DNA of 64,000 nt. Source: Colwellia maritima. Lineage in GTDB: Bacteria; Pseudomonadota; Gammaproteobacteria; Enterobacterales; Alteromonadaceae. Both the position numbers and the translations under genes were made by a program. Shown here one piece after another: positions 19,524-29,852 of this stretch. The stretch is taken from NCBI RefSeq assembly GCF_022669015.1, contig NZ_JAKKSL010000003.1:310001-374000 (forward strand), in the 5' to 3' direction. Numbering within the stretch: the first letter of the stretch is position 1; every line of letters starts with the position of its first letter. The notes beneath the pieces were generated by a model. The model saw only the letters and a list, made by a program, of their open reading frames with translations, did no database searches and was not told where the DNA came from.

Positions 19524-20600
19524 TTAAATTTTGATAAATATTCTACGTTGGTACAGTAATAAAGAAATAACCCAAAATAAAACAACATGAGTTAGCGCAA
19601 ATAAAAATGATGCAAGAGTTGGTTCTGCTATTAACTTAAATTGTTCATACAACCACCGATATAAACTACTATTACCAACAGAAACATTTAAATAAACAGT
19701 GACAAACAAAAACGATAAAATATAAACAAATAACGGATTTGTGCCATAAACAAGTAATGGCGAGGCCAACTTTTCTTGCCCTTTTACATCAATTAACCAA
19801 ATAAAAAAGGCTAATAACAAACAAGCAACCCCTGTAGTGTAAATAACATAAGAACTTGTCCATAAGGATTTATTAATAGGCAAAATAAAACTCCATAAAA
19901 TCGCAAGTCCTACACCAAGGCAGCCAATAATTCCAAGCTTAGAGACACTAGAACTTTTATTTTTTATCGTAGTTAAATATCGCGTTAATTCAAAACCTAA
20001 CAGCATATTCACCACAGCAGGCATCGTACTAAGTACCCCTTCAGGCTCAAAAGATATACCGTGCATACTATACATATGATTTGCCCCCAAAATGGCAAGG
20101 TCAAATTGACGCACAATATTACCTTCAATGGTTAATCCTGCTTCTCCTACACTCAGTAACATTCCCCAATAGGCCAATAGAATAACTATCGAAACAATAA
20201 AAATACCACGACGACTTAATAACATTACAAAACTAGCCGCTATGACATAGGCTATACCAATACGTTGTAAAACGCCCATAATACGCCATTCTTCCATAGG
20301 TGTATCAAAGGGAATAACATTAAGCATAAAGCCAATAAAAAACATGATAAAGCCACGTCTTAGAATCCTTAGGAATTGAATAGGAGACGCTGAAAAGTTA
20401 CTCTTTTTAAAAGAAAAAAACATTGCAGAGCCAATAATAAACAAAAAGAAAGGAAACACTAAATCCGTTGGCGTAACACCATGCCAATTCGCATGCAATA
20501 GAGGTGCATAAACATGTGCCCAAGTACCAGGCGTGTTGACCAAAATCATCAATGCAATCGTTATACCTCTAAATGCATCTAGGGCAAGGTATCTAGTCAT
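19524..20600 (-). CDS. Acyltransferase-like membrane protein, NagX/HGSNAT (DUF5009) type
   Basis: 358 residues with about ten membrane helices. It begins MTRYLALDAFRGITIALMIL, and the motifs NTPGTWAHVYAPLLHANWHG and PTDLVFPFFLFIIGSAM are diagnostic of the heparan-alpha-glucosaminide N-acetyltransferase-like family. Marine proteobacterial members (NagX) are associated with chitin/N-acetylglucosamine use and may move or acetylate amino sugars across the membrane. No chitin genes adjoin, so the substrate here is open. Confidence 0.85.
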   Translation of the reverse strand: MTRYLALDAFRGITIALMILVNTPGTWAHVYAPLLHANWHGVTPTDLVFPFFLFIIGSAMFFSFKKSNFSASPIQFLRILRRGFIMFFIGFMLNVIPFDTPMEEWRIMGVLQRIGIAYVIAASFVMLLSRRGIFIVSIVILLAYWGMLLSVGEAGLTIEGNIVRQFDLAILGANHMYSMHGISFEPEGVLSTMPAVVNMLLGFELTRYLTTIKNKSSSVSKLGIIGCLGVGLAILWSFILPINKSLWTSSYVIYTTGVACLLLAFFIWLIDVKGQEKLASPLLVYGTNPLFVYILSFLFVTVYLNVSVGNSSLYRWLYEQFKLIAEPTLASFLFALTHVVLFWVISLLLYQRRIFIKI

Positions 20601-20831
20601 AGGTTAAATCCAAAATATCTAAACAAATGTTAAAAATATTAATCATACAAAAATGACAGCGCTATCATTAGCTAATGTAAAGCAATATTAAGCATTTTGC
20701 TAATGTTTTAACTGAAATATTACCAAATCAAATTGCTATTTTTAGGCTAAGACTTTTTAAAGTCAGCCATAACCTATAGACGCTGTGAACTACTGTGTTA
20801 AACTGAAGAAAAATCTATAATGCTAACTGCT

Positions 20832-21280
20832 ATGTCTGCTGAAAAATTACTCTATCAAGCCCAACAAGTGTGTCAAAAAAAGGAGCTCGTTTAACTAAAG
20901 CTCGTGAGCAAGTTTTTTTACTACTTGCTAAGCATGAAGGTGCCATAGGTGCCTATGATTTATTGGATAAACTCAAAAAATCAGACTCTTCAGCCAAGCC
21001 CGCTACTATTTACAGAGCCTTAGATTTTTTGTCTAAACAAGGCTTTGTTCATAAAATTGAGTCCATTAACGCCTTTGTTATGTGTCATCATTTTGGTGAT
21101 TGTAACCATCCTGTACAATTACTGATTTGCGACAAATGTGGTCAAGTAGAAGAAATACAGTCCAACAATTTTGATCTGGCGTTGCGCTCTATGGCTGACG
21201 CTAACGGTTTTAGCATTACCCATCAAATTGTCGAAGCACATGGGCACTGTCAAAGCTGTCAAAGCTGTCAAATCGAATAA
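20832..21280 (+). CDS. zur: Zinc uptake regulator Zur (Fur family), frameshifted near its start
   Basis: Zinc-responsive repressor. From ATG 20832 the frame reads MSAEKLLYQAQQVCQKK and then fails at an A7 run (20875-20881); with eight A residues it continues GARLTKAREQVFLLL, the expected Zur N-terminus. The rest has the winged-helix segment KPATIYRALDFLSKQGFVHK, CHHFGDCNHPVQLLICDKCG and a terminal CQSCQSC metal-site motif coded by a tandem 9-bp duplication. A GTG at 20870 gives a shorter intact frame, but it lacks helix 1. Rejoined length is 149 residues. Confidence 0.88.
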
Positions 21281-21426
21281 ACATAATTCCATTAATCTCA
21301 TAAATTAAACATTTTATCTCAAAAGCTTTCTCTAAATTACACATATAATGATACATGTGGTATAAATTCCGATTAAAATTCGGTTTTATATCGAAATTCA
21401 AAAATAATCATTAAACTTGGACGGCT

Positions 21427-23788
21427 ATGAAATATTCATTATCAACAGCACTTGTTTGTTTATCTGTTGCTTTTAGCAGCAGTTTGTATACCACAAATGT
21501 TCTCGCTAAAAACACTATCGCAAGCGACAAGTTTCGCCAACTTGAAGAAATTTTACCCACGCCAAATGTCTATCGCACTGCATCAGGTGCGCCTGGCCAT
21601 CAATACTGGCAACAACAAGTTGACTATACTATTGACATTAAGTTGGATGATAAAACACAGCAACTAACAGGTCGTGAAACTTTAAATTATCAGAACAACT
21701 CACCGGATACCTTGCGTTATATCTGGTTACAACTTGATCAGAATATATTAAAACGTAATGCTGATAGCAAGTTATCTACTGCAACAAAACCGTTAGAAAA
21801 AGTGACCTATACGGGCGTACGCAATATGGTTGAAAAACCAAAGTTTGATGGTGGCTACAACATTACAACGGTGGAAGATAGCAAAGGTAAACCGCTACAT
21901 TTTGTTATAAATGGTACAATGTTACGTATCGATCTACCCAAGCCATTAAAATCTGGCGATGACACCGAATTTAAAGTTGAGTGGAATTACCAATTACACG
22001 AACAAAAAGTATTAGGTGGTCGTTCTGGCTATGAGTATTTCGAAAAAGATGATAATTACCTATACGAAATAGCAGGTTGGTTTCCACGTGCTGTTGCATA
22101 TTATGATGTGATGGGATGGCAAAACAAACAATTTCTAGGCCGTGGTGAGTTCACCCTAGAATTTGGTGACTATGATGTAAAAATTAGCGTGCCGAGTGAT
22201 CATATCGTGGCTGCTACGGGTGAACTACAAAATCCAAAAGATGTCTTAACTAAAGCTCAACGTCAGCGTTTAGATAAAGCAAAAAAAGCTAAAAAGCCAG
22301 TGCTTATTGTGACCGCTGACGAAGCTTTAGAAAATGAAAAGTCTCGTTCAACAAAAAATAAAACGTGGCACTTTAAAGCTAAAAATGTGCGCGACTTTGC
22401 CTTTGCCTCAAGTAGAAAATTTATTTGGGATGCACAAGGTTACAAGCATGGTGGCAGTAACACTATGGCGATGTCTTATTACCCTAATGAAGGTAACCCT
22501 CTATGGGAGAAATACTCCACTGAAGCCATCATTCATACCATGGAGCAATACAGCAAATACACTTTCGACTATCCATACCCAGTTTCTATTTCAGTAAACG
22601 GTCCGGTTGGTGGCATGGAATATCCTATGATCACTTTCAATGGTCCACGTCCAACACTTGATAAAAAAACCGGTGAGAAAACCTATTCTCGTCGCACTAA
22701 ATACGGTCTAGTTGGTGTTATTATACATGAAGTGGGTCATAACTATTTCCCTATGATTGTCAATTCAGATGAACGTCAATGGACCTGGATGGATGAAGGT
22801 TTAAATACTTTCCTACAATTTTTAGCTGAACAAGCATGGGAAGAAGGATATCCATCACGTCGTGGAGATGCTGCTAACATTACGAGCTATATGAAAAGTA
22901 CTAACCAGGTCCCAATCATGACGAATTCTGAGTCTATATTACAATTTGGTAATAATGCCTATGGAAAACCTGCAACTGCACTTAATATTTTACGTGAAAC
23001 AATCATGGGCAGAGAGTTGTTTGACTTTGCTTTTAAAGAGTATGCACAACGCCGGAAGTTCAAACGTCCTACTCCAAAGAGATTTCTTCCGTACAATGGA
23101 AGATGCCTCAGCAGTTGATTTAGACTGGTTCTTCCGTGGTTGGTTTTATACCACTGATCATGTTGATATTGCCCTTGGTGACATACATCTTTATACCGCA
23201 GATAGCCAAAACCCAGATACTGAAGAAGCTTGGTTACGAGCATTAGAAAATGAAAAACCGGAATTTATTACTCGTCTTATGAACAAAGGTAAAAAAGTTC
23301 GTACTCAAGACAAACCAGAGTTATTAGATTTTTACAACGAACATGATAAATTCACTGCCACAAATGCGGCACGAAATAAATACAATGCCGGCAATAAAAA
23401 ACTTGAGCAATGGGAAAAGGATTTATTACTCAACCAAAGTAACTTTTACTTAATTGATTTTGAAAATAAAGGCGGTTTGGTTATGCCTATTATTTTAGAC
23501 ATCACGTACGCAGATGGCAGCACTGAACATATGAAAATACCGGCTGAAATTTGGCGACAAAATTCAGTAAAAACCTCTAAACTGCTTGTACGTGACAAAG
23601 AAATTACGGCACTAGCAATAGATGCTAAATGGGAAACGGCTGATGTTAATGTCAATAATAACTATTGGCCGACTAAACCTATTAAGTCACGTTTTGAACT
23701 TTATAAACGTAAAAAAGAAGATATGATGCGCGATTACAATAAAAAATTGAAAGCTGCAGATGATGAAAGTGAAAACGCGGATAACTAA
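21427..23788 (+). CDS. Exported M1 family (gluzincin) aminopeptidase, with one frameshift
   Basis: Zinc metallopeptidase removing N-terminal residues, probably periplasmic. A signal peptide is followed by an M1 N-terminal domain, a GGMEYP substrate loop (variant of GxMEN), and the zinc site HEVGHNYF with downstream MDEGLNTF. At about 23074-23081 one extra base shifts the frame: expected RPTPxDFFRTMEDAS is split between RPTPKRF and DFFRTMEDAS. Nearby a conserved QRW appears as QRR (CGG for TGG). Rejoined length is 786 residues. Its stop overlaps the next ATG (TAATG). Confidence 0.93.
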
Positions 23789-24327
23789 TGCTAACATTTT
23801 TACTTTCTAGCATAAGTAAACGAGCCATAGGCAGAATACTGTTAAGTATTTTGCTCATGGCTGCTACGCACACTATTGTTGCCCACACTTACTTTTTTGG
23901 TGTTTCAGAACTTAATTATAATAAAGTGACTCAACATATTGAAGTAATACATCAACTTACCGCTCATGATATTGAAAATGCTATTGCTGAAATACAACAA
24001 ATTAATTTCTCTTCTGAGCATCCTAAATATGATGAACTAATACAAAAATATATCGAAAAACATTTTATTTTAGCGCAAGGTGATAAAGCGATTAAAATGA
24101 ACTGGATTGGCTTTGAAGTTAAAAGAGGCCAACTTTTTGCCTATCAGGAAAGCGTTTCTAAAGAAATTTTAACTCACCTCATGGTAAAAAACACAATACT
24201 CGTTGATACTTATGAGAAGCAAGTCAACACAGTCAACTATCAAAGTTCACGCCTAGAAAATACAATACAAGGTAGTTTAACTTTTGATCACCGACATAGG
24301 GTGGCCATAATAACTTCAAATGAATAA
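23788..24327 (+). CDS. DUF6702 family exported protein
   Basis: 179 residues with an N-terminal hydrophobic segment (GRILLSILLMAATHTIVAHTY) and the pattern HTYFFGVSELNYN...IEVIHQLTAHDIENA typical of the DUF6702 family. Such proteins are regularly encoded directly after M1 aminopeptidases in Alteromonadales, as here by a TAATG overlap, so the two are translated together. Biochemical role unknown to me; a periplasmic partner of the peptidase is inference. Confidence 0.8.
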   Translation: MLTFLLSSISKRAIGRILLSILLMAATHTIVAHTYFFGVSELNYNKVTQHIEVIHQLTAHDIENAIAEIQQINFSSEHPKYDELIQKYIEKHFILAQGDKAIKMNWIGFEVKRGQLFAYQESVSKEILTHLMVKNTILVDTYEKQVNTVNYQSSRLENTIQGSLTFDHRHRVAIITSNE

Positions 24328-24420
24328 GTAATTAATAAAAAATTACGCTAGATTGATTTACATTTGTGACAGAAGTGTGCAAAATCAAAGTACTAAAAAT
24401 AGCTAAAGCTCGGAAAATCC

Positions 24421-24885
24421 ATGAGAGTAGAGTTCATCAACCCGTTTTTATCATCAATGCTTAATGTTATGTCTACCATGGCGCAAATGGAGCTCGTCCC
24501 TGAAAAGCCTAAATTGAAAACAACCGAAGTATCAATGGGGGATGTTTCTGGCTTAATAGGTATGATTAGTCCACAAACAAAAGGCTCTTTATCCATTACA
24601 TTTGATGCACCTTTAGCTTTAGCAACAATGAAAGGGATGGTAGGTGAAGCACCCGACGAAGTGAATGAAGAAATCACAGACTTAGTGGGTGAAATCACAA
24701 ACATGGTTACCGGTGGTGCTAAGCGTATGCTGAGTGAAAAGGGTATTGAATTTGATATGGCGACTCCTATTGTTGTCTCGGGAAAAAACCATACGATACA
24801 CCATAAATCAGAAGGTCCTGTTGTGGTTCTTGCACTTAGAGGCGAGCATGGAAAAGCTTACATTGAATTCTCTTTTGATGAATAA
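24421..24885 (+). CDS. CheX-like CheY-P phosphatase
   Basis: A 154-residue protein spanning one CheC/CheX domain. The phosphatase signature E-x-x-N is present at about residues 91-94 in DLVGEITNMVTGGAK. It should dephosphorylate CheY-like response regulators; no chemotaxis operon adjoins, as is common for CheX in these bacteria. The ATG follows CTCGGAAAATCC. A strong terminator follows 36 bp after the stop, making this a single-gene unit. Confidence 0.9.
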   Translation: MRVEFINPFLSSMLNVMSTMAQMELVPEKPKLKTTEVSMGDVSGLIGMISPQTKGSLSITFDAPLALATMKGMVGEAPDEVNEEITDLVGEITNMVTGGAKRMLSEKGIEFDMATPIVVSGKNHTIHHKSEGPVVVLALRGEHGKAYIEFSFDE

Positions 24886-24920
24886 ATAGAACAGTAACAA
24901 ATATAACCTGAACACCCAAT

Positions 24921-24948
24921 AAACACTATTTTTCAATAGTGTTTTTTT
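24921..24948 (+). terminator. Rho-independent terminator of the cheX gene
   Basis: AAACACTATT and AATAGTGTTT form a 10-bp stem with a 3-4 base loop, followed by a run of seven T residues. Confidence 0.9.
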
Positions 24949-25092
24949 GTCTCTGTTCCACAGAATACAAGGCGTTTATTTCAATAACTACTTGCTCTAA
25001 CTATTAAATAAAAAAGGATGTAGCCGGTAATTTTAGCAAGTAGAATTATCACGTAATTAGCGAGACTGGTATAAAGCACTGGATATCACAAT

Positions 25093-25488
25093 ATGTGGCA
25101 ACAAATAGAAATACAGTTAACAGCAAAACCAAGAGCATTTCATTTAATAACAAATGAAATAATCAATCAACTACCTGCTCTTACTAATATTCAATGTGGT
25201 ATTTTACATTTGTTTATTAAACATTCATCTGCATCATTAACTATCAATGAAAATGCTGACCCTACTGTGCGTAGCGATATGGAAAAACATTTTAATGTGA
25301 TAGCCCCAGAACAAGCACCGTATTATCAACATACCTATGAGGGAGATGATGATATGCCTGCTCATATAAAAGCAAGCTTACTTGGCTCTAATGTGACTAT
25401 CCCAATTACCAATGGAACGCTTAATTTAGGTATCTGGCAAGGAATTTACTTAGGCGAGCATAGGAACCATCCGGTAGCCGTACGCTAG
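25093..25488 (+). CDS. YjbQ / UPF0047 family protein
   Basis: 131 residues. Typical family features: FHLITNEI, CGILHLFIKHSSASLTINENADP, the central YQHTYEGDDDMPAHIKASLLG with conserved His and acidic residues, and GTWQG-like LGIWQGIYLGEHR. Family members show weak thiamine-phosphate synthase activity in E. coli; the physiological role is unsettled. Convergent with dnaB. Confidence 0.93.
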   Translation: MWQQIEIQLTAKPRAFHLITNEIINQLPALTNIQCGILHLFIKHSSASLTINENADPTVRSDMEKHFNVIAPEQAPYYQHTYEGDDDMPAHIKASLLGSNVTIPITNGTLNLGIWQGIYLGEHRNHPVAVR

Positions 25489-25518
25489 TTGCTACCATTC
25501 ATGGCGAATAACAATGGG

Positions 25519-26937
25519 TTAATCTTCCTCAAGTACGTGCGGCCCTGCATAATTATCGAAGCGTGAATATTTACCTTGGAAAGTTAACGGTACTCGACCA
25601 ATAGGGCCATTACGCTGCTTACCAATAATAATTTCCGCCATTCCTTTAAATTCACTATCATCGTGATAAACCTCATCACGATAAATAAACATGATTAAAT
25701 CAGCATCTTGCTCGATTGAACCTGATTCACGTAAATCAGAGTTAATAGGACGCTTATCACTACGTTGCTCTAGGCCACGGTTCAACTGAGAGAGCGCAAC
25801 AACTGGCACTTGTAATTCTTTTGCTAACGCTTTTAATGAACGTGATATTTCAGCAATCTCTAAAGTACGATTATCAGAAAATTGTGGTGCACGCATCAAT
25901 TGCAAGTAATCGATCATGATCATTGAAATACCGCCATGATCTCGATGGATGCGTCGTGCCCTGGAACGAACTTCTGTCGGAGTTAAACCTGCAGCGTCAT
26001 CTATAAACATTTTACCATTTTCAATCAACAACCCCATGGTAGAAGACAAGCGCGCCCAATCTTCATCATCCAATTGTCCTGTTCTTATTTTAGTTTGATC
26101 AATTCGCCCTAATGAAGCGAGCATTCTCATCATAATTTGATCTGCCGGCATTTCAAGACTGAAAATTAAAGCAGGTTTATCCTGAGTCATCGCGGCATGC
26201 TCTGCCAAGTTCATAGCAAAGGTAGTTTTACCCATTGAAGGACGTGCTGCAACAATGATCAAATCAGATTTCTGTAAACCTGCCGTCATTTTATCTAAAT
26301 CAGCAAAGCCACTAGGCACCCCCGTTACACCACCAGTATCCGTTGAACAAAGCTTTTCAATTCTATCTACGGTTTTTTCTAATACAGAATGAAGACTTTC
26401 AGGTCCTTCAGATTTATTAGCACGCTTTTCAGCGATAGCAAATACTTTGGTTTCAGCAAAATCGAGTAGCTCTGCGCTGCTCCGTCCTTGGGTATCATAG
26501 CCTGCTTCAGCAAGCTCATTAGCCACACTAATCATTTCACGCGTAACGGCTCGTTCTCGAACAATATCAGCATAGGCCGTAATATTTGCAGCGCTCGGAG
26601 TATTTTTCATCATCTCCGCAAGGTAAACAAATCCCCCGGCATCATCTAATTTTTGATCATTCTCTAAGGCTTCTGATAGCGTAATTAGATCAACCGGCTC
26701 ACCTAGCTCAATTAACGTAGCAATCGTTTCAAAAATAAGACGATGAGAACGACTGTAAAAGTCTGCAGCTACTGTTTTTTCTGCAACACGATCCCAGGTT
26801 TCATTATCCGGCAATAAACCACCCAGGACTGACTGCTCAGCTTCTAGAGAATGTGGTGGTGTTTTTAATTCATCTATTTGCTTGTCTTTGATAAATTGCT
26901 TTTCTTTGGCAAATTTACCAGGCTTTCTGTCTGCCAT
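25519..26937 (-). CDS. dnaB: Replicative DNA helicase
   Basis: Hexameric 5'-3' helicase at the replication fork. 472 residues, standard length. N-terminal domain (PPHSLEAEQSVLGGLL), linker, then RecA-like ATPase with Walker A ARPSMGKTTFAMN, Walker B IMIDYLQLM, and SREIS-like SQLNRGLEQRSDKRP and DLRESGSIEQDADLIMF. No intein and no frameshift. Monocistronic on the minus strand. Confidence 0.98.
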   Translation of the reverse strand: MADRKPGKFAKEKQFIKDKQIDELKTPPHSLEAEQSVLGGLLPDNETWDRVAEKTVAADFYSRSHRLIFETIATLIELGEPVDLITLSEALENDQKLDDAGGFVYLAEMMKNTPSAANITAYADIVRERAVTREMISVANELAEAGYDTQGRSSAELLDFAETKVFAIAEKRANKSEGPESLHSVLEKTVDRIEKLCSTDTGGVTGVPSGFADLDKMTAGLQKSDLIIVAARPSMGKTTFAMNLAEHAAMTQDKPALIFSLEMPADQIMMRMLASLGRIDQTKIRTGQLDDEDWARLSSTMGLLIENGKMFIDDAAGLTPTEVRSRARRIHRDHGGISMIMIDYLQLMRAPQFSDNRTLEIAEISRSLKALAKELQVPVVALSQLNRGLEQRSDKRPINSDLRESGSIEQDADLIMFIYRDEVYHDDSEFKGMAEIIIGKQRNGPIGRVPLTFQGKYSRFDNYAGPHVLEED

Positions 26938-27066
26938 TTTTGAGCCTTACTTTTAGAGATTTGAGAAGGTATTTCTAAGTGGGGTAATGTAGCAGAAACA
27001 CCGATAAAAATAGAGCAATAAAACAAAAATTAACTTTCAATGAGTTAAAAACGTCTCAAACCGAGG

Positions 27067-27918
27067 TTACTTAATTTGAGTAACAACGTCATGTAAAATA
27101 TTCACAACCAATTCTATAAGTTCATTATCTGATGATTTTGGATAAACGACATAGGCAGGTAATTGAAATGAGGGTGCTGAGTCAACAGGAAATAAGCGCC
27201 CCTGATTAATAAGTTCGCGTACGAGTCTACGCGGGAAGTATCCTGATCCTCCCATACTTAGAATATACTGTAAACCTAACCAACCAATACCAACCGTAAT
27301 ACGTGGGCTACTTAATTCAGGCAGTATAGCCGTTAATTGTGAAAGAAATTCTGGCCCCCAGTTTACATGCACATAGGTGTTAGGGTTAGCGAGTTCGAGG
27401 GCTATTTTTTGAGTACTAACGAGGATTAACTCTTCATCTAATAACCAATCTACTTTCAGCGTAGGACGGTGTTGAGGTGTATACATAATACCGATATCAA
27501 GCCGACCATCAATCAAGTTTTGCATTAAACCTTCTTCAATGCCACTTTCGGCTTTTATTTGCATATTGGGTTGTTCAACACTGAGTCTTTCTAACCAACG
27601 AAGTAGTAAGCCATCCCAAAGCCCAAATCTACCGCCCACTGTCAAAGCGGTATCATACACAGGAGCAAAACCAATATCATGGCGAGCATGTTCCATTGTC
27701 TGTACCATATTAACCGCATAGCGTAAAAAACGTTTTCCTGAAGGAGTAAGCGTAGCGCCAGATTTATTACGTATAATAAGTTGGCACCCCATATACTCTT
27801 CTAAAGAGCGTATTCTACGACTAACAGCTGTTTGTGTTAGATGTAGGTTCCGTGCCGCCGCAGTAAAACTGCCTGTATCGACAATTTTTATGAAGGTACG
27901 TGCAAATTCAATATCCAA
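27067..27918 (-). CDS. LysR family transcriptional regulator
   Basis: N-terminal winged helix (DIEFARTFIKIVDTGSFTAAARNLHLTQTAVSRRIRSLEEY) followed by a periplasmic-binding-like effector domain with ALTVGGRFGLWDGLLLRW. I start it at the TTG at 27918 because AAAAGG lies six bases upstream; a TTG at 27939 lengthens it by seven residues without a ribosome site. No divergent target gene adjoins: upstream is a MITE-like element, so the regulated gene is unknown. Confidence 0.88.
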   Translation of the reverse strand: MDIEFARTFIKIVDTGSFTAAARNLHLTQTAVSRRIRSLEEYMGCQLIIRNKSGATLTPSGKRFLRYAVNMVQTMEHARHDIGFAPVYDTALTVGGRFGLWDGLLLRWLERLSVEQPNMQIKAESGIEEGLMQNLIDGRLDIGIMYTPQHRPTLKVDWLLDEELILVSTQKIALELANPNTYVHVNWGPEFLSQLTAILPELSSPRITVGIGWLGLQYILSMGGSGYFPRRLVRELINQGRLFPVDSAPSFQLPAYVVYPKSSDNELIELVVNILHDVVTQIK

Positions 27919-27991
27919 AAGTAACCTTTTTAAAATCAAGTAAAATTATGTGTTTTTATACCGTCGCTGCTATTTCGCACGTCCACTAATA

Positions 27992-28189
27992 TAACCTGAG
28001 TTCGGTTTAAGATATTTTTAATTAGTTGAAATACATAACAATATTATTTTAACTAATACCCTAGCTTGATGGTTTTTCTTAATTCAAGGCAAATTTCGCG
28101 TCAATAGCTTATCTATTGCAAATAAATTTAACGATGAAATAAGGAGAAATAGCTACTAGAGAAACATTTATTAAGCCGAGTTCAGGTTA
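27992..28189. repeat. MITE-like element, copy 2
   Basis: Terminal inverted repeats TAACCTGAGTTCGGTTTAAG and TTAAGCCGAGTTCAGGTTA bound a 198-bp AT-rich element without coding capacity. Internal segments match copy 1 at 10691-10902 in order, including AAGGCAAATTTCGCGTCAAT and CTATTGCAAATAAATTTAAC. TA dinucleotides at both edges would fit a TA target duplication, as for Tc1/mariner or IS630-type MITEs. Confidence 0.8.
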
Positions 28190-28413
28190 GTATAGCGGTG
28201 ACTCTCTCTAATTTAACACGATATTTAATATTATCAAACATGACAATTCGTCATACTATTAGTGCTTATTTTTCATTTGTGTAATACATAATTCAAGCTT
28301 AAGCTTGTCAGGTAAATAAGTTTGTTACAAAAATTAATTCGTTATTAGAATAAATCAGTGCTGAATTTTATGAGTACTTTACTCATGAGCTTACTGTTCT
28401 AAAGGAGGTTACC

Positions 28414-28974
28414 GTGATCGTTCCTTATTATTTAAAAATGTTATATTCGTCGAATACTGTTTGGGAGGAGGTTGATCAGTCCGTAGTGAAAACTCTATTT
28501 TATATGGTGTTACCGTTATCTTTACTACCTCCTGTGATGATTCTCTATGCCGGATTTGAATACGGTGAACGTTTTTTCCCGGCTGCAAACGAAGTGCTTT
28601 GGATTTCAAGTGCTGCGGTGTTTTTAATTGCAGAGCTCATTACGGTAATGATGATGGCTTGGGCGATTAAAAATATCGCCGCATCACGAGGTATACAAAC
28701 AGAGTATCGCAATACACTCGCGGTAACCTCTTTTTCAGCCGTTCCTATGTGGCTTTCTTCATTTGTACTATTTCTACCCCACCCTTTATTTGTTATTGGC
28801 ATGGTATTGCTCGGCTTATTAGCCTCAATCTGCCTAAACTACTTTGGTACAAAAAATTTACTTAAAATGCACGAAGAGCTAGAGGTCGCGAACATTACCC
28901 ATACAACAATTTCTTTAGGTGTTGTCGCATGGGTATTCCTGGTGACACTCATTGCCATTCCGCTTTTGTGGTAA
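28414..28974 (+). CDS. Yip1 family inner-membrane protein
   Basis: 186 residues with five predicted membrane helices; the N-terminal stretch VPYYLKMLYSSNTVWEEVDQ and FSAVPMWLSSFVLFLPHPLF are typical of bacterial Yip1-domain proteins. Function unknown. The start is a GTG with a near-perfect ribosome site AAAGGAGG six bases upstream, which decides it. Confidence 0.85.
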   Translation: MIVPYYLKMLYSSNTVWEEVDQSVVKTLFYMVLPLSLLPPVMILYAGFEYGERFFPAANEVLWISSAAVFLIAELITVMMMAWAIKNIAASRGIQTEYRNTLAVTSFSAVPMWLSSFVLFLPHPLFVIGMVLLGLLASICLNYFGTKNLLKMHEELEVANITHTTISLGVVAWVFLVTLIAIPLLW

Positions 28975-29291
28975 TTGATTTATCTTGTAAGGGCACTGAT
29001 ATAAATAATTAAGTGTTTTTTATACTAAACTTGGCTTATACCAATCTCAGCAACTATATGATCATTTCTACTTGCTAAAATCACCCACTACATCGTTATT
29101 TATTTAATAATTAGAACAACTCATTATTGAAATAAATGCCTTGTATTTGGCAATTTTTTTTACGTATATTTTTTCTACGTATAAAACAGATCACTTAATT
29201 AATGAAACTGTTATAACTATTTTCGGAACAAATTAAGGCTATGACTTTACTAACCTGTAATCAATAGCCTGTAATCAATACCAAAATACAC
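28975..29291. other. Intergenic region between convergent yip1-type gene and rpmE
   Basis: AT-rich, no gene or RNA seen. A direct repeat of CTGTAATCAATA occurs near 29256-29280. It should hold the 3' ends of both transcripts. Confidence 0.35.
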
Positions 29292-29325
29292 AAAAAAAAA
29301 GCTTCTGATTAAAATCAGAAGCTTT
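29292..29325 (-). terminator. Rho-independent terminator of rpmE
   Basis: AAAGCTTCTGATT and ATCAGAAGCTTT make a 12-bp stem; on the minus strand it is followed by a run of nine T residues. It lies 80 bp past the rpmE stop. Confidence 0.88.
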
Positions 29326-29402
29326 CATCTCTAAAAAGAATAACCTAGATCATAGAAAATGAATCGCCGATCAGTACTACTCTTTTGCCGTATGCTGCTA
29401 CT

Positions 29403-29615
29403 TTACTTTTTAGAAAGTGCACCAAAACGTTTGTTGAATTTATCAACACGACCACCAGTCTCAGCAGCTTTTTGCTTACCAGTGTAGAATGGGTGACACT
29501 CAGAACATACGTCTAAATGAATGTCTTTGCCGGCAGTTGAACGAGTTATAATAACATTGCCACAAGAACAAGTTGCTTTAAACTCAACATACTTAGGATG
29601 AATTCCGTCTTTCAT
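29403..29615 (-). CDS. rpmE: 50S ribosomal protein L31, zinc-binding form
   Basis: 70 residues from the ATG at 29615, [20 protein letters not shown]..., with four cysteines in CSCG and [13 protein letters not shown], the C+ zinc form. The start is fixed by AGAGG seven bases upstream; an upstream in-frame start at 29678 is not needed. Divergent from priA, as in E. coli. Confidence 0.96.
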   Translation of the reverse strand: MKDGIHPKYVEFKATCSCGNVIITRSTAGKDIHLDVCSECHPFYTGKQKAAETGGRVDKFNKRFGALSKK

Positions 29616-29852
29616 GGGGACCTCTATATCTCTCTCGAGAAATTGGGCGTATCGCCACTTAGCCGCTCGCTTTATCAACGTAAACGCTAAGCACCATACG
29701 GTGTAAAATTAATGGGGGCGAATAATAAATGATCACCGCGTTAACTGCAAGCTAAAACAGTACAAAATTTGTTATAAAAGACTTATTAATTAATCATTAG
29801 TTTTACGTTAAGATAGCCTATAACTCACTATCATCATTATCTAATATAATTC

